This document shows, in pieces, positions 1 through 6,227 of a stretch of DNA of 8,375 nucleotides; within the stretch, counting starts at the first letter, position 1; each line of letters starts with the position of its first letter. The position numbers and the translations under genes were made by a program. Below the pieces are notes generated by a model. That model had not been told where the DNA came from, made no database searches, and saw only the letters and a program-made list of their open reading frames with translations. The stretch is taken from positions 1 through 8,375 of the forward strand of contig JBBRQV010000142.1 in the NCBI GenBank assembly GCA_038225955.1, given 5' to 3'. This DNA is from JAFDZO01 sp038225955 (GTDB lineage: Bacteria; Bacteroidota; Ignavibacteria; Tepidaquicellales; Tepidaquicellaceae).

Positions 1-1
1 C

Positions 2-1447
2 TTATCCGCTGCAATAAGACTTGCATCAAAAGATTGGGAAGTAGACTTGTATGAGCAGAATAATTTAATAGGCGGCAAAGCAAATATTATAGAAGAAAAT
101 GGTTTTAGATTTGATACCGGACCTTCTTTAATTACAATGCCTGAAGTAATTAGAGAGCTTTTCGAATTTGCAGGTGAAGACAGTAATGATTATCTCACTT
201 TTTGCAAACTTGAAATTCTTTGCAGATACTTTTATAAAGATGGAACTATACTTGATGCCTATCAGGACATAAATAAATTTTCTTTAGAAATCGAAGCAAA
301 AACTTCTGAAAAAAAAGAATCCCTCCTAAAATTTCAAAAATACTGCGCTGATATTTACCTTACTTCTGCCGATGTTTTTCTATTCAACGAAATAAATATA
401 CTTAAACTTCTTTTCAGTTTTAAAGCCCTCAAATCATTATTTAGTTTAAAAAAAATGGATGTTTTCAGAACTATGGATAAGGCAGTCCGTTCTTTTTTTA
501 AAGATGAAAAAATAATACAATTGTTCAATAGATATGCTACCTATACTGGTTCAAGTCCTTATAAAATTCCCGCTACATTAAATCAAATATCCTATGTTGA
601 AAACACACTCGGCGGATATTATATAGAAGGAGGAATGTATAAACTAGTTTCAGCATTGGAGAAATTGGCTGTAAAAAAAGGAGTAAATATATTGACAGAT
701 AATAAAGTTGATAAGATTTTATTTAGAAATACTAAGATAACAGGTTTGAAAGTAAATGGGGATGAACTTGATTACGAAACAATAATCTCAAACTCAGACG
801 TAATGAATACTTGCAAAAATTTACTAAGAGATTTCTATCAAGAGAAAAAAATGAAGTATGAAAGGCTAGAGCCTTCTTCATCTGCTATAGTATTTTATTG
901 GGGAGTTAAAATTGATTCGACTGAATTAAAAATCCACAACATACTTTTCGCTTCAGATTATAAAAAAGAGTTTGATAGTATTTTCGAGAAGAAAATTTGT
1001 TCAGATGATTTGACAATTTATATTTATATTTCATCTAAGTTATCTTCTGAAGATTCTCCACAAGGTTATGAAAACTGGTTTGTAATGGTAAACGCTCCCT
1101 ACGATAACGGTCAGAATTGGGATACCGAACTTAAAGCAGTGAGAAGTAATATTATTAAAACCATTAATGAGAGGTTAAGAATTGATATTGATGATAAAAT
1201 TGTATTTGAGAAATTTATAACTCCAAAAGATATTATGGAAAATACTTCAAGCAACAGAGGCAGTATTTATGGAATTTCTTCTAATAATAAAATGGCAGCA
1301 TTTTTCAGACAAGAAAATAAATCTAAGGATATAGATGGTTTATACTTTTGCGGAGGAAGCGCACACCCGGGTGGTGGAATTCCTCTTGTCATTCTATCCG
1401 GTAAAAATGCCGCGGAATTAATTTTAAAAAATGAAAAACAATTTTAA
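2..1447 (+). CDS. crtD: Carotenoid desaturase of the CrtI/CrtD family, 5'-truncated by the window edge; probably CrtD-type
   Basis: FAD-dependent carotenoid desaturase. The frame is open to the first bases of the window: 15 codons before the TTG at 47 encode LSAAIRLASKDWEVD, the helix and second strand of the N-terminal FAD-binding fold. The true start and the GxGxxG loop therefore lie outside, and the TTG is not the start. About 482 residues are visible, so roughly a dozen are missing. The Rossmann region continues into LIGGKAN and FDTGPSLITMP. The C-terminal FAD signature GGSAHPGGGIP (1352-1384) is present. From memory, this HPGGGIP form is closer to 1-hydroxycarotenoid 3,4-desaturases (CrtD) than to the TVPGPGVPP form of Bacteroidota phytoene desaturases, so CrtD is preferred. 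Only 6 bp separate it from crtW, indicating one operon. A CrtI-type phytoene desaturase remains possible. Confidence 0.85.
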   Translation, partial: LSAAIRLASKDWEVDLYEQNNLIGGKANIIEENGFRFDTGPSLITMPEVIRELFEFAGEDSNDYLTFCKLEILCRYFYKDGTILDAYQDINKFSLEIEAKTSEKKESLLKFQKYCADIYLTSADVFLFNEINILKLLFSFKALKSLFSLKKMDVFRTMDKAVRSFFKDEKIIQLFNRYATYTGSSPYKIPATLNQISYVENTLGGYYIEGGMYKLVSALEKLAVKKGVNILTDNKVDKILFRNTKITGLKVNGDELDYETIISNSDVMNTCKNLLRDFYQEKKMKYERLEPSSSAIVFYWGVKIDSTELKIHNILFASDYKKEFDSIFEKKICSDDLTIYIYISSKLSSEDSPQGYENWFVMVNAPYDNGQNWDTELKAVRSNIIKTINERLRIDIDDKIVFEKFITPKDIMENTSSNRGSIYGISSNNKMAAFFRQENKSKDIDGLYFCGGSAHPGGGIPLVILSGKNAAELILKNEKQF

Positions 1448-1453
1448 TTTCTT

Positions 1454-2125
1454 ATGGGTGTTCTTATTTCTTTAACCGTTATTTTGATTTGGCTCCTGCA
1501 TTTTATTTTTTGTCTAAAGTATGTTTCTGTAGATTTTTCTAGTATATTTTTTTACATGCATGTATTGTTTCAATCGTATCTTTATACAGGATTGTTTATA
1601 ACTTCACATGATGCTATGCATAGCACAGTTTCTTCTAATAAAAAATTGAATCATTTCATTGGAGCTTTAAGCAGTTATCTTTTTGCCGGTCTCTCTTACA
1701 AAAAATTAAAAGAAAATCATTTCAAACATCACAAAAGTCCCTGCTCGGAGGATGACCCCGATTTTTACATTAAATCTCAAAACTTTTTTATATGGTTTTA
1801 TTTTTTTATGAAGCGCTATGTAACAATCCTGCAAATAATTATTGTTGCTCTTTTATTTAATCTGCTGAAAATTTTCTACCCTGAAAAATCTATTTGGTTC
1901 TTCATGGTAGCTCCGGCATTGTTAGGGACACTTCAATTATTTTACTTTGGTACATACTTACCCCATAGAAAACCACATGTCGAAAATATGAATCCACACA
2001 ATGCAAGAACTTTGAAGAAAAATCATTTTGTTGCAATGCTGTCTTGTTATTTTTTCGGATATCATTTCGAGCATCATGATGGTCCACATATTCCTTGGTG
2101 GAAGCTATATAGAACAAAAAACTAA
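1454..2125 (+). CDS. crtW: Beta-carotene ketolase CrtW, membrane fatty-acid-desaturase superfamily
   Basis: Predicted integral-membrane di-iron oxygenase that adds a 4-keto group to beta-ionone rings of carotenoids. The three histidine clusters are all present: HDAMH (residues 52-56), HFKHH (89-93) and HFEHH (204-208). So are the CrtW-typical FGTYLPHR (165-172) and PHIPWW (211-216) near the C-terminus. Hydrophobic segments lie at about residues 3-21, 32-50, 109-140 and 145-167. At 223 residues it is slightly shorter than most CrtW proteins, with the N-terminal extension reduced. The ATG lies 6 bp after the desaturase stop and has no clear Shine-Dalgarno sequence, which is common in Bacteroidota, so translation may be coupled. 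Pairing with a CrtD-type desaturase suggests a monocyclic keto-carotenoid such as deoxyflexixanthin or flexixanthin; this is inferred, because the cyclase and hydratase genes are outside the window. Confidence 0.9.
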   Translation: MGVLISLTVILIWLLHFIFCLKYVSVDFSSIFFYMHVLFQSYLYTGLFITSHDAMHSTVSSNKKLNHFIGALSSYLFAGLSYKKLKENHFKHHKSPCSEDDPDFYIKSQNFFIWFYFFMKRYVTILQIIIVALLFNLLKIFYPEKSIWFFMVAPALLGTLQLFYFGTYLPHRKPHVENMNPHNARTLKKNHFVAMLSCYFFGYHFEHHDGPHIPWWKLYRTKN

Positions 2126-2190
2126 AAAACAAAACACCGTCTCAATGAATGATAGAACTGTAGTCATACAGCCTCAACTTCTTGACCCTT

Positions 2191-2373
2191 TCACATGCCA
2201 ATAAATTTCTACCTCTTTGAACTACCGATATACTTCTTCATATAACTTGACCAGTTTTTCAAATCACCCTAAGTCATTATCTGATTAATCTCGTTTAATT
2301 ATATACGCCAAAAATGTTGAAGCAATTTAATTGCTCTCAATGCATGGTGAATTAAAATACACACATCATTCAT
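2191..2373 (-). pseudogene. Possible decayed small gene with several in-frame stops
   Basis: Reading the - strand from an ATG at 2373 gives a 24-codon amphipathic stretch (start MNDVCILIHHALRAIK), a TAA at 2299-2301, and then further protein-like stretches in the same frame interrupted by TAG codons up to a TGA at 2191-2193. The family is not recognised. AT-rich non-coding DNA can give such stretches by chance, so this is only a candidate remnant. Confidence 0.2.
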
Positions 2374-2479
2374 ACTATGTATAAAACTAGACTACATATT
2401 TCTTGCCAAAAATTTCCTGCTCGCTGTAAAAGTCTCCCCTGTATTCGTTTTTGAGTTTGATTCATGCAATAAAACTCTT

Positions 2480-2496
2480 AATTGTTTTTTACAATT
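2480..2496. repeat. Small inverted repeat in the crtW-sbtB gap
   Basis: AATTGT, a 5-nt T loop (A on the - strand), then ACAATT. It is a perfect 6-bp stem without a T-run on either side. It lies about 80 bp after the sbtB stop on the - strand and might mark the transcript end, but it is not a convincing terminator. Confidence 0.3.
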
Positions 2497-2576
2497 CAGA
2501 CCAAATATATAATCTCACCACTTTTTTAAAATACCGAATATCTTAAAAACTAATTATTCATATAAGCCTCAATGTG

Positions 2577-2879
2577 TTAAATAAATTTCTCTCCTCTATA
2601 AACATCGATATTCTGAACGTATGCGATTAGGCCATAATGTTCAAAATATTTTTCAGCCAGTAGCATCAGTATGTTGTCTGCAACAGTTTCGCTAACGATT
2701 GTTTCAAGTTTAATGTTTTCACCCTCAAGTTCGTATGTCCGTGAGCTGTGAGAGCCTTCTCCTTTTGCAACTTCCATAGTATATCCTTTTGCTCCAAGGC
2801 TTTTAATGTCGGCAATTAAATTTTGCGTCAATACATCATCAGATATAATTGTTACAAGTTTTAAAGTATGCAATGTCAT
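2577..2879 (-). CDS. sbtB: SbtB-like PII-family protein, likely regulator of SbtA
   Basis: Small cytoplasmic trimeric PII-fold protein. In cyanobacteria SbtB binds adenine nucleotides, including cAMP and AMP, and controls the bicarbonate transporter SbtA. The 100-residue product has the PII pattern: strand KLVTII (7-12), GAKGYT (29-34), a short T-loop region with KGEG (39-42), strand IKLETIVS (56-63), and a C-terminal strand ending DVYRGEKF (92-99). The EKYFEHYGLIAYV stretch (76-88) resembles the YF-x-DYAGIIYI segment of SbtB. It lacks the Cys-containing C-terminal extension (CGPEGC, the redox R-loop) of many cyanobacterial SbtBs. The ATG follows the sbtA stop by 20 bp. A 4-codon mini-frame, ATGAAAAAGAAATGA, spans this gap and overlaps the start as ATGA, which may aid coupling. 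The neighbour supports SbtB rather than GlnB/GlnK. Confidence 0.88.
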   Translation of the reverse strand: MTLHTLKLVTIISDDVLTQNLIADIKSLGAKGYTMEVAKGEGSHSSRTYELEGENIKLETIVSETVADNILMLLAEKYFEHYGLIAYVQNIDVYRGEKFI

Positions 2880-2899
2880 TTCTTTTTCATTTTAAATTC

Positions 2900-3862
2900 C
2901 TAAAAAAAGAGTTGAGCAATAGAGTAATATAACGGCAGCCCCACTGTTACATTAAACGGAAAAGTTATAACCAAAGCTGCTGTAAGATAGTAAGTAGGAT
3001 TAGCATCGGGAATAGCAATTCGTACAGCTGCCGGAGCAGCAATATAAGATGCGCTCGCTGCAAGGACTCCAAAAATCATACATCCGCCCGGAGACAGTCC
3101 TATGAACTTTCCGATAATTATTGCCAACGTAGCATGTATTAACGGCATAAGAATTCCAAATAAAATTAAAAATAATCCTACCTTGCGTAAATCTCTAATC
3201 TTTTTCCCTGTGACTAATCCAATTTCCAAAAGAAATAGGGTAAGAATACCTCTGAATAACCCGTCAAACAAAGGAGACACCTGGTCATATCCCTTTGAAC
3301 CTGAGAGAAAACCAATAATAAGCCCTCCGATAAGTAAAACGGTGCCTTTATTAGTGAATAACTCATGAACAATGCTTTTGAGCGAAGTAGTATTACTTGT
3401 ATATTTTTTAGCTATTAACAGTGCTGCCATTATTCCGGGAATTTCCATGATGGCAAGTAGAGCAGGCATATACGCTTCATATTTAATGTGCAATAAATCA
3501 AGGAAAGCAATTGCTTCCCCGAATGTTACCGCTGAAACAGAACCGTAATGAGCGGCAATTGCAGCTGCATTTGTGCTGTTGAATTTTCCAAACTTTTTTA
3601 ACAGAAAGAATGACCAAACCGGAATAAGCAGCCCTAAAAAAAGCCCTGCAATTGCAGGAACTATAAATTCATTTAAAGGTATTAGTGATAACTTATAACC
3701 TCCTTTGAAACCGATTGCAAACAACAAATATATGGTCAGAGTAAGATATAATCCGTCGGGATACTTCAAGTCGCTTCTTATGAGTGTTGCAACAATCCCT
3801 AAAAGGAATGCAAGTACCATTGGTGAAAGCAAACTTGATGTTAAAGCAGAAAAAACATCCAT
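2900..3862 (-). CDS. sbtA: Sodium-dependent bicarbonate transporter SbtA
   Basis: Inner-membrane protein predicted to import bicarbonate with sodium. The 320-residue product is almost entirely hydrophobic helices, arranged as two inverted halves as known for SbtA. Diagnostic segments are YPDGLYLTLTIYLLFAIGFKGG in the first half (starting at 34), the conserved NAAAIAAHYGSVSAVTF (98-114, matching the NAAAIAATYGSVSAVTF substrate/sodium region of cyanobacterial SbtA), and in the second half VLAASASYIAAPAAVRIAIP (266-285) followed by NPTYYLTAALVITFPFN (288-304). It is shorter than the roughly 370-residue cyanobacterial proteins, mainly in the cytosolic linker between the halves (about 152-172). 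sbtB follows 20 bp downstream, the usual pairing. It lies 288 bp after the carbonic-anhydrase-like gene on the same strand and may have its own leader. No clear Shine-Dalgarno sequence precedes the ATG. Confidence 0.93.
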   Translation of the reverse strand: MDVFSALTSSLLSPMVLAFLLGIVATLIRSDLKYPDGLYLTLTIYLLFAIGFKGGYKLSLIPLNEFIVPAIAGLFLGLLIPVWSFFLLKKFGKFNSTNAAAIAAHYGSVSAVTFGEAIAFLDLLHIKYEAYMPALLAIMEIPGIMAALLIAKKYTSNTTSLKSIVHELFTNKGTVLLIGGLIIGFLSGSKGYDQVSPLFDGLFRGILTLFLLEIGLVTGKKIRDLRKVGLFLILFGILMPLIHATLAIIIGKFIGLSPGGCMIFGVLAASASYIAAPAAVRIAIPDANPTYYLTAALVITFPFNVTVGLPLYYSIAQLFF

Positions 3863-3975
3863 GCACTTTTATTTTTATGTAATAATTACTTTATAAGGAT
3901 TATAATTTTTCCTTTTCCAGTTTTATCTTATTTCGTCATTGATATCAGTTCCTTCTAATATCTTATTCTGGAATA

Positions 3976-4098
3976 TTAATTCTTTTTCCTCAGCTTCTTT
4001 CTGAGGTCATCCCTTCTGTTAATTATTACCAGTTCCAGTTAAAGCATTAGAATTAAAAATATGCTAAAGGTAATCCAAAAAAATAATTTCTGTTGCAT
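3976..4098 (-). pseudogene. Possible broken small single-helix membrane protein
   Basis: From an ATG at 4098 the - strand encodes MQQKLFFWITFSIFLILML, an ideal membrane segment, then TAA (4039-4041). In the same frame it continues with 20 residues rich in charge (LELVIINRR, then DDLRKKLRKKN) and ends at TAA 3976-3978. A hydrophobic helix followed by a basic amphipathic tail is a typical small membrane protein, here split by one stop. It may instead be a 19-residue peptide or chance. No family is recognised. Confidence 0.3.
3988..4006 (-). repeat. Hairpin in the leader upstream of sbtA
   Basis: CCTCAG, 7-nt loop, CTGAGG: a perfect stem with four G-C pairs in very AT-rich surroundings, about 126 bp before the sbtA start. 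On the - strand it is followed by an A-run rather than a T-run, so it is not a classical terminator. It could be a transcript-processing or leader structure. Confidence 0.35.
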
Positions 4099-4131
4099 TT
4101 AATATGTTTTAAGAAACGACGTTACAATTTT

Positions 4132-4148
4132 AAATGTAAAATACATTT
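4132..4148 (-). repeat. Inverted repeat just after the carbonic-anhydrase-like gene
   Basis: AAATGTA, a 3-nt loop, then TACATTT: a perfect 7-bp stem starting 2 bp beyond the stop of the - strand gene. It lacks a following T-run on the - strand, so a terminator role is weak. It might protect or trim the 3' end of the icd transcript. Confidence 0.35.
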
Positions 4149-4150
4149 TC

Positions 4151-4663
4151 TCAATTTATTATTTGAAATTCATTATTTTTATCAGTTATAATTCCATGAA
4201 CGTTAATGTTAATCTGAGATGTTTCGTCTTTGAATAAACTCCGCGATTTTAAACATTCAAGCTGCGTTAGAACATTGCTCTTTGCCAATAATTTTTTTTT
4301 CTCTTTCAAAGAGAGGTTTTCGAAATCACCTGATAATTTTTTAGATAATTCTCTGAACTGTTTTTCACAATGCAATCCGAATTCTTTGTCTCCGGCAATT
4401 GCTTCTTCTATAAAATTGCAAGAGATATTGTTGACTAAATATACGTCCGTAATTTGCTCCCTTTTTATAAACTCTCTCATACCCAAGATTTCTTGAGTGT
4501 GGACGTTTAAAACACCTCCTGGCACTGTTACGAATAATATATCTTCTCCAAATTTTGCCCGCAGGAAATACTCTATTTGACAAAACGGGCAGATTATAAA
4601 AAGAGCATTATGCGATTCTGTATCTTCTGTTTTATTCAATTTATATAGATTTGAGATTGACAT
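4151..4663 (-). CDS. Beta-carbonic-anhydrase-like protein lacking catalytic residues (probable pseudoenzyme)
   Basis: The order of motifs follows beta-carbonic anhydrases, which use Cys-x-Asp-x-Arg and His-x-x-Cys around zinc. Residues 21-30 (LFIICPFCQI) sit where families have IGCSDSRV: the first zinc Cys is kept (C25), but Asp is Phe27 and Arg is Gln29. LFVTVPGG (43-50) replaces LFVIRNAG. VYLVNNISCN (74-83) replaces VVGHSDCG: Cys82 is kept and the zinc His is Asn79. The C-terminal part NVLTQLECLKS (130-140) and NVHGIITD (154-161) matches the family's NVxxQLxxLxS and VHGxxYD segments. Length is 170, shorter than usual (about 190-220). Hydratase activity is therefore unlikely. The start is 3 bp after the icd stop, so the two are surely co-transcribed, and sbtA/sbtB follow. 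The family call rests on motif order and context, without an alignment. Confidence 0.7.
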   Translation of the reverse strand: MSISNLYKLNKTEDTESHNALFIICPFCQIEYFLRAKFGEDILFVTVPGGVLNVHTQEILGMREFIKREQITDVYLVNNISCNFIEEAIAGDKEFGLHCEKQFRELSKKLSGDFENLSLKEKKKLLAKSNVLTQLECLKSRSLFKDETSQININVHGIITDKNNEFQIIN

Positions 4664-4666
4664 TTT

Positions 4667-6103
4667 TTATTGGCCTTGTCCCAATGAGAATCCAGGTACT
4701 CCATCAAATGTATAAAGATTTTCAGTTTTGATTGTATCGATATTATTATCTACTGCTTTTTTCAGTAAGTCTATAATTTGTTTATTGGTAATGGAATTTT
4801 CATTCAAAGGTTTAAACCTGCACCTCCAGTGATCGGTACAAAAAGTTTCATCAAATCCGTCAGGCCAGACCTTAATCCCTCTGTTAGTTATCATAGCCAA
4901 TTTCATCTCATCTGTATTTAATTGCTGAATAATAGATGCTAACTCATCTGGGGTTTTGTTAATGCGATGAACAAATATATCAACGCCTACTAATTCTTTT
5001 GTCTTCGGAGTTCTTCGTTGGTATTTTGGGAGGTCTAATGTTTGCCCCTTTGGATAACTTACTTGTTTTAATGTATGGGGATTTTTCCCCAGGTTACCTA
5101 TAACTGCTAAAGCAAATTCTTTTGTCCCTACTTTTTGTGTGCTTACTCCTTCTTTGAAAATATCATAGGTATGAATGCCTTCTTCAATAGTCTTCAGCCA
5201 GGCATTTTGTACTTTTTCAGCGATGTCATTTTGTCCGATATAATTAAGCATCAAAACGGCTCCCTGAAGCAGACCTGAAGGGTTAGCCAGATTCTGACAT
5301 GCTAAACGCGGGGCGGAGCCGTGAATTGCTTCAAACATTGCGCATTCCTCGCCTATGTTAGATGAGCCTGCAAGACCTACAGAGCCAGTAATCTGAGCGG
5401 CTACATCTGAGAGTATATCTCCGTATAAATTCGGCATGACTATCACATCAAATAATTCTGGAGTGTCAGCCATTTTAGCTGCGCCAATATCTACAATCCA
5501 ATGCTCATTTTCTATTTCGGGATATTCTGCTGCAATTTCATTGAACACCTGATGAAATAAACCGTCAGTTTGTTTCATGATATTGTCTTTCGTGAAACAA
5601 GTTACTTTCTTACGTCCTATAACTTTAGCGTATTCAAAAGCGTAACGCACAATTTTCTCACAGCCGGGGCGGCTAATAAGCTTTAAGCACTGTACAACTT
5701 CATCAGTCTGTTGATGTTCAATTCCTGCGTACAAGTCCTCCTCGTTCTCGCGAACAATTACAATATCCATTTTCGGATGCTTTGTACTAATAAACGGATA
5801 AAGACTCATGCATGGTCTGATGTTTGCGTACAAACCTAAAGATTTTCGTGTGGTAACATTTAAGCTTTTATATCCTCCACCCTGTGGTGTTGTGATTGGC
5901 GCTTTTAAAAAAACTTTATTCCTGCGAATAATATCCCATGATTCTTTTGCAATACCGGAAGTGTTACCTGCTAAATATACTTTCTCACCCACTTCGATTT
6001 CTTCAATTTCAATTTGGGCTCCTGCTGCCATGATGATTTCAAGAACGGCATCCATAATTTCAGGACCAATTCCGTCACCTTTTGCTACTGTTATTTTCTG
6101 CAT
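4667..6103 (-). CDS. icd: Isocitrate dehydrogenase, long form with C-terminal domain
   Basis: Oxidative decarboxylation of isocitrate to 2-oxoglutarate and CO2 in the TCA cycle, or the reverse carboxylation in organisms with a reductive cycle. The 478-residue protein begins with VAKGDGIGPEI (6-16). Isocitrate contacts are Ser80, Asn82, Arg86, Arg96 and Arg118, with Tyr125 in REN-EEDLYAG. Lys172 lies in TKDNIMK, and metal Asp residues are Asp205, Asp229 and Asp233 (LYGDILSD). The cofactor loop is HGSAPRLACQNLANP (261-275), with Arg266-Leu267 where E. coli NADP enzyme has Lys-Tyr and NAD enzymes usually Asp-Ile, so the cofactor is not certain from sequence. Residues from about 345 on form the extra C-terminal domain of the Thermus/Rickettsia type (LVGVDIFVHR at 371-380). 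It is the first gene of the - strand operon, divergent from a LysR regulator. Confidence 0.93.
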   Translation of the reverse strand: MQKITVAKGDGIGPEIMDAVLEIIMAAGAQIEIEEIEVGEKVYLAGNTSGIAKESWDIIRRNKVFLKAPITTPQGGGYKSLNVTTRKSLGLYANIRPCMSLYPFISTKHPKMDIVIVRENEEDLYAGIEHQQTDEVVQCLKLISRPGCEKIVRYAFEYAKVIGRKKVTCFTKDNIMKQTDGLFHQVFNEIAAEYPEIENEHWIVDIGAAKMADTPELFDVIVMPNLYGDILSDVAAQITGSVGLAGSSNIGEECAMFEAIHGSAPRLACQNLANPSGLLQGAVLMLNYIGQNDIAEKVQNAWLKTIEEGIHTYDIFKEGVSTQKVGTKEFALAVIGNLGKNPHTLKQVSYPKGQTLDLPKYQRRTPKTKELVGVDIFVHRINKTPDELASIIQQLNTDEMKLAMITNRGIKVWPDGFDETFCTDHWRCRFKPLNENSITNKQIIDLLKKAVDNNIDTIKTENLYTFDGVPGFSLGQGQ

Positions 6104-6121
6104 GATTATTTTAAGGTTGTT

Positions 6122-6136
6122 GATTTAATTTAATTC
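6122..6136. promoter_or_regulatory. Imperfect dyad in front of icd, candidate operator
   Basis: GATTTAATTTAATTC is a 15-bp palindrome with one mismatched pair around a central T. It ends 18 bp before the icd start codon. It could be a regulator site or simply AT-rich sequence. Confidence 0.3.
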
Positions 6137-6194
6137 ATCTGTTTTTTACTACTTGATAATACAAAAATAAGCAAGCAAATTGATATATTTTTAT

Positions 6195-6209
6195 TTATAT
6201 TTCTTATAA
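6195..6209. promoter_or_regulatory. Perfect dyad with T-N11-A, candidate LysR box
   Basis: TTATA, 5-nt spacer TTTCT, TATAA. The inner T (6196) and A (6208) are 11 bases apart, the T-N11-A pattern of LysR-type sites, within perfect dyad symmetry, and it also reads TTA-N9-TAA. It lies 18 bp before the regulator's ATG, a position suited to autoregulation. AT-richness lowers certainty. Confidence 0.4.
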
Positions 6210-6227
6210 CATACATAAACAATTTTT

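Larger units (their letters stand above)
2126..2576. other. Gene-free convergent gap between crtW and sbtB
   Basis: There is no intact gene here. The two flanking operons converge on it, yet no strong terminator with a T-run is visible for either. On the - strand several short coding-like stretches are broken by stop codons. The longest is at 2191-2373. A second at about 2405-2474 has one open frame over roughly 23 codons. I recognise no family in any of them. Small inverted repeats occur at 2158-2171 (CTGTA, 4-nt loop, TACAG) and 2480-2496. Confidence 0.6.
3863..4150 (-). other. 288-bp gap upstream of sbtA; possible leader region
   Basis: There is no intact gene. It separates two same-strand genes and holds an interrupted small membrane-protein-like frame (3976-4098), a GC-richer hairpin (3988-4006) and a stem just after the upstream stop (4132-4148). 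A TATAAT lies on the - strand at about 3900-3905, some 38 bp before the sbtA ATG, but no good -35 is spaced from it. An sbtA-specific promoter is plausible but unproven. Confidence 0.4.
6104..6227. promoter_or_regulatory. Divergent control region between icd and the LysR gene
   Basis: The 124-bp, very AT-rich region contains both promoters. A - strand TATTTTTG (complement of 6162-6169) fits the Bacteroidota -7 element TAnnTTTG for icd, but no TTTG sits at the expected -33. On the + strand TTGATA (6180-6185) and TATAAC (6205-6210) are poorly spaced (19 bp). The divergent LysR layout is the classical one for a regulator controlling its neighbour and itself. Confidence 0.55.

Noticed and set aside
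47..1447. Complete desaturase gene starting at the TTG at 47
   Set aside because: The frame is open to the window edge and the codons before 47 encode conserved FAD-fold sequence, so the gene is truncated and this start is false.
1902..2132. 76-codon - strand open frame inside crtW
   Set aside because: Antisense to the well-supported ketolase, with no recognisable motif.
3102..3368. 88-codon + strand open frame inside sbtA
   Set aside because: Antisense shadow of the conserved transporter gene.
3988..4006. Rho-independent terminator between the anhydrase-like gene and sbtA
   Set aside because: The stem is followed by an A-run on the transcribed strand rather than a T-run.
4230..4496. Open frames on both strands (+ 4230-4496, - 4365-4583) overlapping the anhydrase-like gene
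   Set aside because: Only the 170-codon frame has family-like motifs and tight spacing to icd; the others look like chance frames.
5808..6128. 106-codon + strand open frame opposite the start of icd
   Set aside because: Antisense to conserved ICDH active-site codons; composition follows the opposite strand.
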